A DNA stretch of 64,000 nucleotides from Cohnella fermenti (GCF_004801405.1 NZ_SSOB01000003.1:62001-126000), one strand, 5' to 3'. Numbered from the stretch's first letter, positions 1 to 7,316 are shown. Made by a program: numbers and translations. The notes: generated by a model from the sequence alone, not told the origin.

Positions 1-187
1 AGCGACCGTCTCCAAGGTGTCCGAGGACCAGCTCTTCTACCTGATGAGCCGCGGCCTCTCCGAAGCCGAAGCGACCCAGATGATCGTCATGGGCTTCATC
101 GAGCCGTTCACGAAGGAACTGCCGATGGAGTACGCGGTCGAGATGAATCGACTTATCAAGTTCGAGATGGAGGGGAGCATAGGATAA
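1..187 (+). CDS. sufB: Fe-S cluster assembly protein SufB, C-terminal end (partial)
   Basis: The reading frame open from base 2 encodes the last 61 residues of SufB, the scaffold subunit of the SufBCD complex that builds iron-sulfur clusters in the cytosol. The stretch [19 protein letters not shown] and the ending EMEGSIG are typical of SufB. The gene begins outside the window. Its 3' end is the insertion site of the mobile element to its right. The last codons, from about 172 to the stop at 185-187, come from the element and encode the same residues as the displaced native end at 21,003-21,032, with different codons. The protein is therefore expected to be unchanged. Confidence 0.93.
   Translation, partial: ATVSKVSEDQLFYLMSRGLSEAEATQMIVMGFIEPFTKELPMEYAVEMNRLIKFEMEGSIG
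158..171 (+). repeat. attL core of the integrated element
   Basis: The 14-base core AAGTTCGAGATGGA lies inside the sufB 3' end and recurs exactly, in the same orientation, at 21,003-21,016. The repeat, with an integrase gene next to it, marks the left boundary of a 20.86-kb integrated element. The true crossover could extend a few bases because the flanking positions also partly match. Confidence 0.88.
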
Positions 188-208
188 CCTTGATATATCA
201 AGGTTTTT
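188..208 (+). terminator. Element-supplied replacement terminator for sufB
   Basis: Directly after the sufB stop codon is the perfect palindrome CCTTGATATATCAAGG (188-203), followed by five T. It lies on the element side of the att core. The inference is that it replaces the native suf terminator, now 20.9 kb away at 21,059-21,085. It may also insulate int, which is transcribed toward it. Confidence 0.75.
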
Positions 209-245
209 CGGCTCTCACTGGGGGATTTGTCCGGTTTTTGTCCGG
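205..245. promoter_or_regulatory. Left-end integrase binding sites (inverted repeat and arm repeats)
   Basis: TTTTCGGCTCTCACTGGGG at 205-223 is the exact reverse complement of 20,979-20,997, so a 19-bp inverted repeat flanks the core in the circular form. TTTGTCCGG occurs at 226-234 and 237-245, an 11-bp spacing, and once more in the same orientation at 20,889-20,897. Tyrosine integrases bind repeated arm-type and core-type sites of this kind. The assignment is by position and repetition only. Confidence 0.6.
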
Positions 246-251
246 TCTTGT

Positions 252-1400
252 TTAGAGGACGTATCGTGCGTAGAGGTTCAGGGCGTCGTCTTCAATCTTC
301 TGCGTAACGTGCAAATACGTGTCCGCTGTGATCTTGACACTCTTGTGTCCAAGGCGCTCGGACACGTATTTTATATTTGCGCCGGCTTCGAGCAGGTGAA
401 CGGCGTGGCTATGCCGCAGCGCGTGCGGAGAGAGGACGGGGACCCCGGCGCGCTTACAGACCGTTTTGAAATAGTCGCGGACAACGTTGGTACGCAGCCA
501 GCGGCCGTCTTGCTGGAAGAATACGATGTCGCTTTCCGGGGCCTTGTAATGCGCATACCGCAGTACGACCTCTTTCCGGTTTATCCGATGCTTCTTTAGG
601 ATCGCTATAGCCGCATCATCCATCTTGATCGTGCGGCCGCTGGTCGCGGTCTTCGGCGTGGACAGGTAAGGCTTCGAGTTAATCGGATAGACAAGTGTCT
701 TGTTCACGGTGAGCGTCTTCTTGTCCAGATCGATGTCATTCCAGGTCAGAGCCAGAGCCTCGCCGATCCGCAGCCCTGTGCGCGACAGGAGTGTGAATAG
801 GGCGGTGTACTGCATCGACTCCTGATACTTCGAATTCTTGACCGGCTTGGTGTGCTGCAAGAATAGGTCGAGCTGCTCGCGTGTGAAATACTGGACTTTG
901 CCGGTCGCCTCCGTCTCTTTCGGGATCTTGATTTTCTGCAGCGGGTTTTCCCTGATGATGTTAAAGTCGTGAACGGCGTCATTCAAAGCGCTGGACATGA
1001 TGCTGTGAATCCGCCGAGTCGTTCCCTCGCTGTAATGCTGCCGCAGCTCGTTAATCCACTCCTGGTAATCATTCCTCGTGATGTCCCTCATCTTCAGATG
1101 GCCCCAGCGCGGGAGAATGTTAAGCCGCACATTGCGCTCCTGTACGCTGTACGTGATCGGCTTGACGTTCGGCTTCTTGTATACCTCCAGCCATTTGTCG
1201 AAGAATGTGCTGACAAGCTCGTTACCGTCGGGCGCGAAGCCGTAGTAAGCCAGCTCCAGCTCGGCGGCCGCCGCGGCTATCTTCGCCTCCGGCTTCGTCG
1301 TGAATCCTCCCTTCGTCTTCTCCTTCTGCTTGCCCGTTTTGCGTTCGATGTAGCTGATTCGATATTCCCACGTCGAGCCGCGTTTTCTGTAAAAGGCCAC
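252..1400 (-). CDS. int: Tyrosine site-specific integrase
   Basis: This 382-residue phage-type tyrosine recombinase should catalyse insertion and excision at the 14-bp core in sufB. It has an AP2-like arm-binding N-terminus (about 1-50, with WEYRISYIERKTGKQ), a SAM-like core-binding domain (about 65-155) and a catalytic domain. The visible catalytic residues are Arg211 (RTGLRIGEAL), His326 and Arg329 (HALRH), His352 (RLGH) and the nucleophile Tyr362 (ADTYLHV). All are intact, so the enzyme looks functional. It is the last gene of a leftward lysogeny operon and ends about 50 bases from sufB, the usual place for an integrase. Confidence 0.95.
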   Translation of the reverse strand: MAFYRKRGSTWEYRISYIERKTGKQKEKTKGGFTTKPEAKIAAAAAELELAYYGFAPDGNELVSTFFDKWLEVYKKPNVKPITYSVQERNVRLNILPRWGHLKMRDITRNDYQEWINELRQHYSEGTTRRIHSIMSSALNDAVHDFNIIRENPLQKIKIPKETEATGKVQYFTREQLDLFLQHTKPVKNSKYQESMQYTALFTLLSRTGLRIGEALALTWNDIDLDKKTLTVNKTLVYPINSKPYLSTPKTATSGRTIKMDDAAIAILKKHRINRKEVVLRYAHYKAPESDIVFFQQDGRWLRTNVVRDYFKTVCKRAGVPVLSPHALRHSHAVHLLEAGANIKYVSERLGHKSVKITADTYLHVTQKIEDDALNLYARYVL

Positions 1401-1421
1401 GTCTTGTCCTCCTCTGGTTCG

Positions 1422-1691
1422 TTATTTGTAGACATCGCCGCGTGAACCCAAGTGAAGCACAGTGATTATGAGCTCATTCTGTTCGATACGGTAAATCAAG
1501 CGAAGGGACCCAATCCGCACACGATAATCATCGTTTAGGGTCCCCTGTAATGGCTTGACATCAGGCACGATAAAGGGATTACGGGCCAACTGCTCGACGA
1601 TGCTCCCTACTTGCTGCTGCCTCTTGCTGGTGAGCTTCTGGAGCGCCTTGAACGCCTCTTTGGTGAATTTCACCTTATAGGTGGAGGTCAC
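1422..1691 (-). CDS. RelE/ParE-family toxin
   Basis: This 89-residue protein has the RelE/ParE fold pattern: KVKFTKEAFKALQKL at the start, a basic middle (PLQGTLNDDYRVRIGSLRLIYRI) and a C-terminal strand ending in HLGSRGDVYK. RelE members cut mRNA on the ribosome and ParE members poison gyrase. The sequence alone does not decide which applies. It starts with GTG at 1691, with a GGGAGG ribosome site, and overlaps the antitoxin gene by 17 bases, the normal antitoxin-first order. It lies between the repressor and int, so it may stabilise the element. Confidence 0.85.
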   Translation of the reverse strand: MTSTYKVKFTKEAFKALQKLTSKRQQQVGSIVEQLARNPFIVPDVKPLQGTLNDDYRVRIGSLRLIYRIEQNELIITVLHLGSRGDVYK

Positions 1692-1923
1692 GTTTAATGT
1701 CCTCCCAATCTAGAAGCTCATGGTTCGCAATGTCCAGTTCGGCTTGCTTGATGGCCTGCGCTTCGTCTTCGGTGAGCGGTGAGTTATCTGCTTCCCATTC
1801 TTCGTGAGCCTCCTGCTTCTTGCGCTGGGCCAGGTACTCCATAAAGTCCAGAGTCGAGTTCTGATCGGGCTCGGGCAGTTGGTGGAACAGGTGCAACAGC
1901 CTCTTGTCTTTGTCGATTGCCAT
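1675..1923 (-). CDS. Antitoxin partner of the RelE/ParE toxin
   Basis: This 82-residue acidic protein is encoded just upstream of, and overlapping, the toxin gene. It has a helical N-terminus (LLHLFHQLPEPDQNSTLDFMEYLAQRKK) and an acidic C-terminal half (EEWEADNSPLTEDEAQAIKQAE), the usual layout of an antitoxin: an N-terminal dimer or DNA-binding part and a C-terminal tail that wraps the toxin. ATG at 1923 follows AAAGGA, which overlaps the end of a 23-codon frame. The family was not identified; the call rests mainly on the gene pair. Confidence 0.75.
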   Translation of the reverse strand: MAIDKDKRLLHLFHQLPEPDQNSTLDFMEYLAQRKKQEAHEEWEADNSPLTEDEAQAIKQAELDIANHELLDWEDIKRDLHL

Positions 1924-1928
1924 TTGAT

Positions 1929-2000
1929 TCAGTCCTTTCGGTTAATTTCAATCCACGCGCTGTGGGCACGACGGTTCAAGCTATCGTTCGTCGTCCGCAT
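1929..2000 (-). CDS. Possible 23-residue leader peptide coupled to the antitoxin gene
   Basis: A short frame, MRTTNDSLNRRAHSAWIEI followed by NRKD, starts inside the end of the 51-residue gene and stops five bases before the antitoxin ATG. GGAGG lies only one base before its start, so independent initiation is doubtful. It could couple translation between its neighbours or could simply be spacer. Confidence 0.3.
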   Translation of the reverse strand: MRTTNDSLNRRAHSAWIEINRKD

Positions 2001-2136
2001 CACCTCCTTTATCGTCCGCTTTGTCGGGGGGCTGATAGTCGGGGAATAGAACTTTGGGCACGTCAAAAGTGCACTGGAGATCGATGTGATTCCTTTCCAA
2101 TTCGAGCAACTCGCCACGCTTTTGGATGTTGGCCAT
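1981..2136 (-). CDS. Small hypothetical protein of the lysogeny operon (51 aa)
   Basis: MANIQKRGELLELERNHIDL begins an acidic 51-residue protein that ends in DDKGGDADDER. A GGAGGA ribosome site lies seven bases before its ATG. The site overlaps the end of the repressor gene, so the two are probably translated from one leftward message. No family was recognised. Its position between repressor and toxin-antitoxin suggests a small regulator or accessory factor; this is inference. Confidence 0.6.
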   Translation of the reverse strand: MANIQKRGELLELERNHIDLQCTFDVPKVLFPDYQPPDKADDKGGDADDER

Positions 2137-2139
2137 GTG

Positions 2140-2751
2140 TCATTCCTCCGTTGTTTCTGATGTGGGGAAATGTATTTCTTTCCAATTGCTTGGCAAAGGC
2201 CATTCCGATTTATCTGGCGCTGTTCGTTCATGAAAGTGATATTCAAGAAACTTTCTAATGTCATATCGATCATTATCATCAATGGGTATACCTTTGTATG
2301 TCGCAGACGATCTATTCAGCACCCATTCCAAGTCTCTTTCAAGGGCTTTGAGTATTATTTTATTTTCAATTTGTATTTCTTCAATCTCCCTTATTTTTCT
2401 TTCGATGCGTTCCTTCTTCTCCATGGATTCCATCAAGATCATTTGTTTCGATTCGTCGTCCAGTTCGGGTTCTTCTCCTAGCAAGTAGTCATCTAAATCC
2501 TCATATTTCATATGTCCTGCTTTGACCATTAATTCAGCGTACCTTACTCCTAATGGCTTATGAAGCTTCTTAAGAATTTCAGGTGATGGTATTTTTTTGA
2601 CCCCGCCACGCTCTCCCCTTTCGAGCTGAGATAAATAGGAGTACGACAGATCAGTTGACATCCCCAGTTCTTTTAGTGTAAGCCCCGCCTGCTTCCGCAG
2701 ATTCCTTAGATATTGTCCAAACGATTCACCCAACTTACTCACACCGCCCAT
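2140..2751 (-). CDS. XRE-family (CI-like) repressor
   Basis: This 203-residue protein has an N-terminal helix-turn-helix (about 8-70, FGQYLRNLRKQAGLTLKELG then SYSYLSQLERGERG) and a charged, probably coiled-coil middle (about 95-150, ESMEKKERIERKIREIEEIQ). It lacks an obvious LexA-type peptidase Ser/Lys pair or an ImmA partner, so induction probably differs from SOS cleavage. It is divergent from the Cro-like gene across a region full of repeated GCGCAA motifs, the expected place for a lysogeny switch. It should repress the rightward promoter at 2849-2877 and control its own. Confidence 0.88.
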   Translation of the reverse strand: MGGVSKLGESFGQYLRNLRKQAGLTLKELGMSTDLSYSYLSQLERGERGGVKKIPSPEILKKLHKPLGVRYAELMVKAGHMKYEDLDDYLLGEEPELDDESKQMILMESMEKKERIERKIREIEEIQIENKIILKALERDLEWVLNRSSATYKGIPIDDNDRYDIRKFLEYHFHERTAPDKSEWPLPSNWKEIHFPTSETTEE

Positions 2752-2770
2752 TAGATTTCTTTTGAAATCA

Positions 2771-2800
2771 ATTATAGCGCTAATTTAACAAACAGCGCAA
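2771..2800 (-). promoter_or_regulatory. Leftward lysogeny promoter
   Basis: Read on the minus strand, TTGCGC (2800-2795), an 18-base spacer and TATAAT (2776-2771) make a near-consensus sigma-A promoter just upstream of the repressor gene. Two GCGC-type operator motifs overlap its -35 and -10 boxes, so autoregulation is likely. Confidence 0.75.
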
Positions 2801-2892
2801 TTATTTTCATGGCGATTTAGGGATAGCGCAAATATTTTGAGGATAATGTTGCAATGTGCGCAATTATATCGTATATTGTGATTGCGCATATT
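2775..2892. promoter_or_regulatory. Operator array of the lysogeny switch
   Basis: The motif GCGCAAWTAT occurs in the same orientation at 2795, 2826 and 2858, spaced 31 and 32 bases (about three helical turns). Related GCGC cores lie at 2777 and 2884. The copies overlap or flank both divergent promoters. Binding by the XRE repressor and the Cro-like protein is inferred from position. Confidence 0.6.
2849..2877 (+). promoter_or_regulatory. Rightward early promoter
   Basis: TTGCAA (2849-2854), a 17-base spacer and TATATT (2872-2877) form a good sigma-A promoter 38 bases before the Cro-like gene start. A GCGCAATTAT operator copy lies inside the spacer, so repressor would block polymerase directly. 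It should drive the early operon from 2915 onward. Confidence 0.75.
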
Positions 2893-2914
2893 GCACAATT
2901 TAGGAGGTGGCAAG

Positions 2915-3166
2915 TTGAAAATCAGAGTAAAAGACACCGATCGATTGAACACCCTTCTGATTATGAAGGGCTTCAACAAATTGGACTTCAGCAAGCAGAT
3001 CGGGTCTTCTCATCCAATGACAGTCCAGATCACTAACGGCGACCGTAATCCCAGCCCTCGAACAGCCAAGCGTATCTGCGAAGTGCTTGAATGCGAATGG
3101 TCGGACATCTTCGAAATCGTTCGTGATCCGAAAGCGAATCAGCATTCGCAAGTTGTTACGAAGTAA
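2915..3166 (+). CDS. Cro-like XRE-family regulator
   Basis: This 83-residue single-domain helix-turn-helix protein (RLNTLLIMKGFNKLDFSKQI, NGDRNPSPRTAKRICEVLEC, EWSDIFEIV) is the first rightward gene after the switch. The TTG start at 2915 was chosen because AGGAGG lies seven bases before it. The pattern with PRTAKRICEVLE and DIFEI is common among phage Cro-like proteins. It probably competes with the divergent repressor for the GCGCAA operators. Confidence 0.82.
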   Translation: MKIRVKDTDRLNTLLIMKGFNKLDFSKQIGSSHPMTVQITNGDRNPSPRTAKRICEVLECEWSDIFEIVRDPKANQHSQVVTK

Positions 3167-3239
3167 TTGGCCTGCTGCACCTTGACAACTTCATAAGCAA
3201 TTTGAGCTAGTCACGACTACGCAAAGGAGGAAGAGCAAC

Positions 3240-3551
3240 GTGGAAAAATCGGATTTGTCTATCCCGCAAACGAGCTTCAAGCTGCCCGAAAGGACGATGG
3301 CCGATGAAGTGTTAGACCTGGCCCGGATCACGGAAGTGAAGACGCAGATTGCAATGGCAATCTTCTTGCTGAGCGATACCGACGCCAATATCGGTAAGGC
3401 GGAAATCGCCGCTGAATTGTACCAGTCGCTGGAGCGTCTTCATGCGATTGAGGAATGCCATCGCGAACTTGAAGAACGTTGGAAGCTGGCGAATTGGGCG
3501 TTTGAGCAATACAAGGAGGGCGCTCGATTTGCCGTTGAAAGAAAAAAATAG
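3240..3551 (+). CDS. Hypothetical early-region protein (103 aa)
   Basis: A GTG start at 3240 follows AAAGGAGG. The predicted protein is helical (RITEVKTQIAMAIFLLSDTD, ERLHAIEECHRELEERWKLA) and ends in a basic tail, VERKK. No family was recognised. It sits between the Cro-like gene and the DUF771 gene, where phages keep small regulatory and replication accessory genes. Confidence 0.7.
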   Translation: MEKSDLSIPQTSFKLPERTMADEVLDLARITEVKTQIAMAIFLLSDTDANIGKAEIAAELYQSLERLHAIEECHRELEERWKLANWAFEQYKEGARFAVERKK

Positions 3552-3686
3552 CCAGTGCTTCAGGGAAGCGGAAGCCGTAAGCGGCCCAAAGTAATGCCGG
3601 TACAGGTGGAGTGGGTTACTGCGATTTGCCATGAGGCATAGGCACAGCGATCAACAGTCAAACGTGGGAGGAGGAGAATTTGCCAA

Positions 3687-3962
3687 GTGAATAACTTTGT
3701 CGCAGTGAACGTTCAAGTCGATCAGAACGAAGTTATGCGCATGTGCCAGGAAAAGATTCGTGAAATGCTGCGAGAGGCTGATTACGATTTGGTTTTCTGG
3801 GATTCAAGAGAATTGCGACGTCGCACGAGCATGAGCTGGAACTTCATCGTAGAGCAATTCTTTTACCATCCTGATTTTCCAAAACGCAAGATCGGCTCGA
3901 AGTGGTTATTCCCGGCCCGCGAAACCAGGCAGTTCCTGGAGCGGTGGCTGCTGGAACAATAA
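3687..3962 (+). CDS. DUF771-family phage protein, excisionase-like
   Basis: This 91-residue protein has a C-terminal helix-turn-helix of the DUF771 type: SRELRRRTSMSWNFIVEQFF, HPDFPKRKIGSKWLFPARET, then RQFLERWLLEQ. Small early proteins of this family in Gram-positive prophages are often annotated as excisionase or DNA-binding factors. The GTG start follows GGGAGGAGGAG. A second excisionase-like gene lies beside attR (20,401), so which one directs excision is open. Confidence 0.7.
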   Translation: MNNFVAVNVQVDQNEVMRMCQEKIREMLREADYDLVFWDSRELRRRTSMSWNFIVEQFFYHPDFPKRKIGSKWLFPARETRQFLERWLLEQ

Positions 3963-4003
3963 ACGCCGGGATGAATCCGAACTACGAGGGAGGTGCAACG
4001 AGG

Positions 4004-4327
4004 GTGAAAAGTTCAAAGCTCATGATGACCATCGCGCTTTTGAAGCTGGCGAAACGCTTGAAACAGCAATTCGATCAGTTGGAGGAATCGGGCGTCCGAA
4101 TCCTGCAGCTCGAGCAAGCGGAACTTGACTCCGTCAACCTGATTCTGCTTGCCAACGACGTTCACAAGAACGATGGCATGGCGGCATGGATTATCGAGCC
4201 GCTGATGCAGTACATCGATGACGACATCGGAATGAACGAATGTCTGCGGGAGTTGCACGGACGGATAGAGAAGTCGAGGCGGGAGCGCATCAATCAACAG
4301 CAAGGCGAGCCCGCGGAGGCGACATGA
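4004..4327 (+). CDS. Hypothetical early-region protein
   Basis: The preferred start is GTG at 4004, after GAGGGAGGTG; an upstream ATG at 3971 in the same frame has a weaker site. The product (107 aa) is helical and partly coiled-coil (KLAKRLKQQFDQLEESGVRI) with an acidic middle and a basic tail. Its stop overlaps the ATG of the next gene (ATGA). No family was recognised. Confidence 0.65.
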   Translation: MKSSKLMMTIALLKLAKRLKQQFDQLEESGVRILQLEQAELDSVNLILLANDVHKNDGMAAWIIEPLMQYIDDDIGMNECLRELHGRIEKSRRERINQQQGEPAEAT

Positions 4328-4656
4328 GAAAAATCAAACGGCAACGGGGTTTTTATTCAGAATTCAAGATGGACAGCCAGGAAAAGAGAACGTTTAAGAG
4401 GTCAACGCTGTATCACGAATTCTGGCTTAAGCACTTATCCGATCCGAGCAAGGACGTTCACTTTTATGTTCGATGGACGGATGTTAACGAACGCCTTCAA
4501 GCAGTACAGTTTCTTGCCTCTATCGATAAGAGCGGGTACGAGGACCATACGTGGATACGCCCTCTCGATAGGCCGCGAACGCGAACCGAAAAAGCTGTTC
4601 AACGCTCGATTCTCTCTGGTTTAAAGCATTTGCATGAGATTACAAACAATCCATAA
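4324..4656 (+). CDS. Hypothetical early-region protein (110 aa)
   Basis: The ATG at 4324 overlaps the preceding stop, so translation is probably coupled. The product is basic at its start (MRKIKRQRGFYSEFKMDSQE) and ends in a helical segment (EKAVQRSILSGLKHLHEITN). It lies 12 bases before the replication initiator gene. No family was recognised. Confidence 0.65.
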   Translation: MRKIKRQRGFYSEFKMDSQEKRTFKRSTLYHEFWLKHLSDPSKDVHFYVRWTDVNERLQAVQFLASIDKSGYEDHTWIRPLDRPRTRTEKAVQRSILSGLKHLHEITNNP

Positions 4657-4668
4657 GCGGGTGGTGGT

Positions 4669-5661
4669 GTGGTAGAGAATTTCTTGCCAGTCAATCGAAA
4701 CATTCAAAAGCACTGGATATACCGCGATGCGCAGTACTTTCACGTATGGATGGACATGTTGTTCCGCGCGAGGTTCTCGGCTGATCCTGTGGCCGAATTG
4801 ATTGAAGGGCAGCAGGTGCAGATCAACTATGGCGAGTTCGTTTTTGGCCGCCAGGCGTGGAGTGAACGCCTCGGAATTGGAGAGCAACGACTCCGGACAT
4901 TGATTGCGAAATTGGTTGATGACGATATGATCGAACTGGTCAAAAGGTACAACAAATTCAGCATCTATCGTCTGAAAAACTATGCGAAATTCAACCATTT
5001 GAGCATGCCAGAAGAGGGAAAAAGCCAACCGGCAGAACAACCGGCAGAGCAACGCCAGACTAACCAGCAGAGCAACCAGCAGACTAACCGGCAGAAATCC
5101 CTTACGCATCAAGGCTTTGACGGGCATGCCAACCGGCAGAGCAACCAGCAGAAAAACGGCGAACTAACCGGCAGACTAACCGGCAGACTAACCACAAAAG
5201 AATATAGACTTAATAATACAGAGAATATAGATAAAGAAATAAAAGATTTAAATACTTCTCCTCGCAATAAGAAGCCCGCTTATTCCGAGGACAGCGGGTA
5301 CTATCAGATGGCTCTGTATTTTCATCAACGAGTCATGGAGCAAGCAGCACTTAACAACAAAGCCCATCTGGTGAAGAACGCTAACCTACAAGCATGGTCG
5401 GATGACTTCCGGAAAATGATCGAGCTGGACAAGCGTGATACTCAGGAGCTCAAACGAGTCATAGACTGGTGCACGGCAGACCCGTTCTGGCAGAAAAACA
5501 TTCTGAGTGCGGCCACGTTGCGGAAGCAGTATACGCAACTGGCGATGAAGATGGATTCGAAGCCCGCTAATCATTCTCGCTCCGCCCGACAACAACGGGA
5601 CGATGCGCAAATGGATATCTTAAGGCAGCTCTACGAGGAAGGAGAGCAGGAGAATGAATAA
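4669..5661 (+). CDS. Phage replication initiator (DnaD/replisome-organiser type)
   Basis: This 330-residue protein has a winged-helix-like N-terminal half (about 1-105; INYGEFVFGRQAWSERLGIG, LVDDDMIELVKRYNKFSIYR). A Gln/Asn/Thr-rich linker (about 118-180) follows, and then a helical C-terminal domain (about 205-310; DTQELKRVIDWCTADPFWQ, SAATLRKQYTQLAMKM). This is the layout of phage replisome organisers that bind the origin and recruit helicase. The linker is encoded by a 12-bp repeat array, the likely origin. GTG at 4669 is the start. It overlaps the downstream loader-like gene by 8 bases. Confidence 0.82.
   Translation: MVENFLPVNRNIQKHWIYRDAQYFHVWMDMLFRARFSADPVAELIEGQQVQINYGEFVFGRQAWSERLGIGEQRLRTLIAKLVDDDMIELVKRYNKFSIYRLKNYAKFNHLSMPEEGKSQPAEQPAEQRQTNQQSNQQTNRQKSLTHQGFDGHANRQSNQQKNGELTGRLTGRLTTKEYRLNNTENIDKEIKDLNTSPRNKKPAYSEDSGYYQMALYFHQRVMEQAALNNKAHLVKNANLQAWSDDFRKMIELDKRDTQELKRVIDWCTADPFWQKNILSAATLRKQYTQLAMKMDSKPANHSRSARQQRDDAQMDILRQLYEEGEQENE
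5027..5262. other. Candidate replication origin: iteron array inside the initiator gene
   Basis: Ten copies of a 12-bp iteron, AACCRGCAGANN, start at 5027, 5039, 5051 (degenerate, 11 bp), 5062, 5074, 5086, 5131, 5143, 5166 and 5178. A very AT-rich stretch at about 5194-5262 follows directly. Iterons beside an AT-rich unwinding region are the standard layout of phage origins, and origins inside the initiator gene are well known. No binding data are available. Confidence 0.65.
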
Positions 5662-6019
5662 GCAGGAGACCGCTAAGCTGCTGTCGGTCATCAAGATTGC
5701 CTATCCGTCATTTGAAATTACGCAGCCATTGGCCTCACTCTGGTTGGAATTCTTGAAGCAGGTCCCCTTCGATCGAGCTCAGGTTCACCTGAACGAGCAC
5801 ATCGCTTCCAGTCGCTTCCCGCCTACCATCGCGGACATCGTTCGCTACGATCCGAAGGCGGAGGAAAAGAGGCGGAAGGAGCTGGAATGGGAACGACATG
5901 ATGCAGTTATCAAGTGGATAGACAGCGGCGGCGACCCGAATCAATTCGTTTGGACCGAGAAGAACGAGGAAAGCCTCGAGCTTCTACCCAGCAACTGGAT
6001 TAGCAAGCTTGATTCATAA
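5654..6019 (+). CDS. Helicase loader/inhibitor-like protein (G39P type)
   Basis: This 121-residue protein begins MNKQETAKLLSVIKIAYPSF and contains WLEFLKQVPFDRAQVHLNEH and FPPTIADIVRYDP. That matches the short helical phage proteins related to SPP1 G39P, which bind and load the replicative helicase. Its place after the initiator supports the role. No replicative helicase gene is in the element, so the host DnaB-type helicase would be the target. Confidence 0.75.
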   Translation: MNKQETAKLLSVIKIAYPSFEITQPLASLWLEFLKQVPFDRAQVHLNEHIASSRFPPTIADIVRYDPKAEEKRRKELEWERHDAVIKWIDSGGDPNQFVWTEKNEESLELLPSNWISKLDS

Positions 6020-6152
6020 GAGCGCGTTCTCCACATCTGGAGAAAATACCAAACTCATTGAGTAGCCACGGCAGACCGTTCTTAGTCCGTTGAGCGGCGG
6101 GCTGGCGAACAACGGAAGGCCCTCATCTACCCAATGCAGAGGAGCGATACGA

Positions 6153-6335
6153 ATGCGATCGATTGAAGGCAATTCGCCGAATGAACGTGAGTTCTTCTAT
6201 GCTGCTGTCCAGTTATTTTCCGAACTGACCCGGGACATGAACGAAGTGGAGCTCGAGCAGTTCGAAAAAGACGTGCTGAGCGTGCCGGCTCTTCTTCGAG
6301 AGTTCTCCGATAGAAGGCCCGTCGCCAAGGCCTAA
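6153..6335 (+). CDS. Small hypothetical protein (60 aa)
   Basis: ATG at 6153 has a purine-rich GAGGAG site. The product is acidic and helical (NEREFFYAAVQLFSELTRDM, NEVELEQFEKDVLSVPALLR). No family was recognised. It is in the rightward operon downstream of the replication genes. Confidence 0.55.
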   Translation: MRSIEGNSPNEREFFYAAVQLFSELTRDMNEVELEQFEKDVLSVPALLREFSDRRPVAKA

Positions 6336-6492
6336 GAATCATAGGCGCTGACTGCGCGAGATTAATCCATGCGGGCGACCCCATCGAATGCCCTGCCGAG
6401 TTGCTAGCGCCAAAGGCGCACATCAGGCAGTTCGGCCGGGGCGGGGCCAATCGCGCAGCAAACCAAAATCCCATTGGCAGGAGGATAAAGGC

Positions 6493-6678
6493 ATGCACCT
6501 GAAACGCATCGCTTATTACACGAGGAAGGCCGCGCAGTACAGTGCTCTGCGCCGGAGCTGGCCGCATCGCTTCAACCGGATCATGCGGTACAAGGCAGCG
6601 CTGAACAAGCGTCTGCAGGAAGAGCGGCTGCGTTGGCGGCCGGCGATTGAACTGGAGAAGGAAGGGGCGAACCCATGA
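6493..6678 (+). CDS. Small basic hypothetical protein (61 aa)
   Basis: MHLKRIAYYTRKAAQYSALR starts a very basic 61-residue protein with an amphipathic helical C-terminus (AALNKRLQEERLRWRPAIEL). GGAGGATAAAGG precedes the ATG. Its stop overlaps the start of the next gene by four bases. The charge suggests nucleic-acid binding; no family was recognised. Confidence 0.6.
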   Translation: MHLKRIAYYTRKAAQYSALRRSWPHRFNRIMRYKAALNKRLQEERLRWRPAIELEKEGANP

Positions 6679-7316
6679 ATTTCCCTGTTATTGAGGCACG
6701 TGCCGACGCCATTCGCAAGCAGCTCGGAGGAACGATCATCGCGTTCCCGGTCGAAGAAGAGAATCCGTTCTCGAAATACGCTGTCACCGTCTTCACGGGA
6801 ACCGGCTACCGTATCTACCCCGAGTCGCTTACCGTACAGGAAGCCTCGAAGTGCATCTACCAGACGCTCAAGGGCTTCGAGGAGAGTGGCATGGACGACG
6901 ATTATGAGCGAAACGTCCGGTTCGCGTTTTATGAGGCTCAGATGAATGCCCCGGACGTGACCATGCGCCGCATGAAGAAGCTCTATGCTGACCGCTCACT
7001 CCCGCTGAACGGCGCCGATGCCGCGCCGAATCCCGACAATCCGGAAAGCATGCTGCTCTCGGGACGGGGCGTTCTGAAATACGCCGTGCTCCAACTGCTG
7101 GAGAACAATCCGAAGGGGATTCAGTTCATGGACGCTTATTACCGTTTACTCTCTTCCAAGCGTTACGGCAAGACGGCGTCGGCGATCAGGCAGGAGGTTC
7201 GCCGGATGGGCAAGCAGGAGGCGCTCCGCTGGGCGGGATGGACGTTTAAGCAATTCGTCACCGATCAGGAGATCATGGACATCATGAACGGGCTAAGGGA
7301 GGGGACAAGGGAATGA
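6675..7316 (+). CDS. Hypothetical phage protein (213 aa)
   Basis: ATG at 6675 overlaps the preceding stop. The product has an N-terminal mixed region (VIEARADAIRKQLGGTIIAF), a helical middle, and a C-terminal part that looks like a small helix-turn-helix (KRYGKTASAIRQEVRRMGKQ, ALRWAGWTFKQFVTDQEIMD). No family was recognised. It lies between replication genes and ArpU, so a role in early-to-late control is possible but unproven. Confidence 0.65.
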   Translation: MNFPVIEARADAIRKQLGGTIIAFPVEEENPFSKYAVTVFTGTGYRIYPESLTVQEASKCIYQTLKGFEESGMDDDYERNVRFAFYEAQMNAPDVTMRRMKKLYADRSLPLNGADAAPNPDNPESMLLSGRGVLKYAVLQLLENNPKGIQFMDAYYRLLSSKRYGKTASAIRQEVRRMGKQEALRWAGWTFKQFVTDQEIMDIMNGLREGTRE

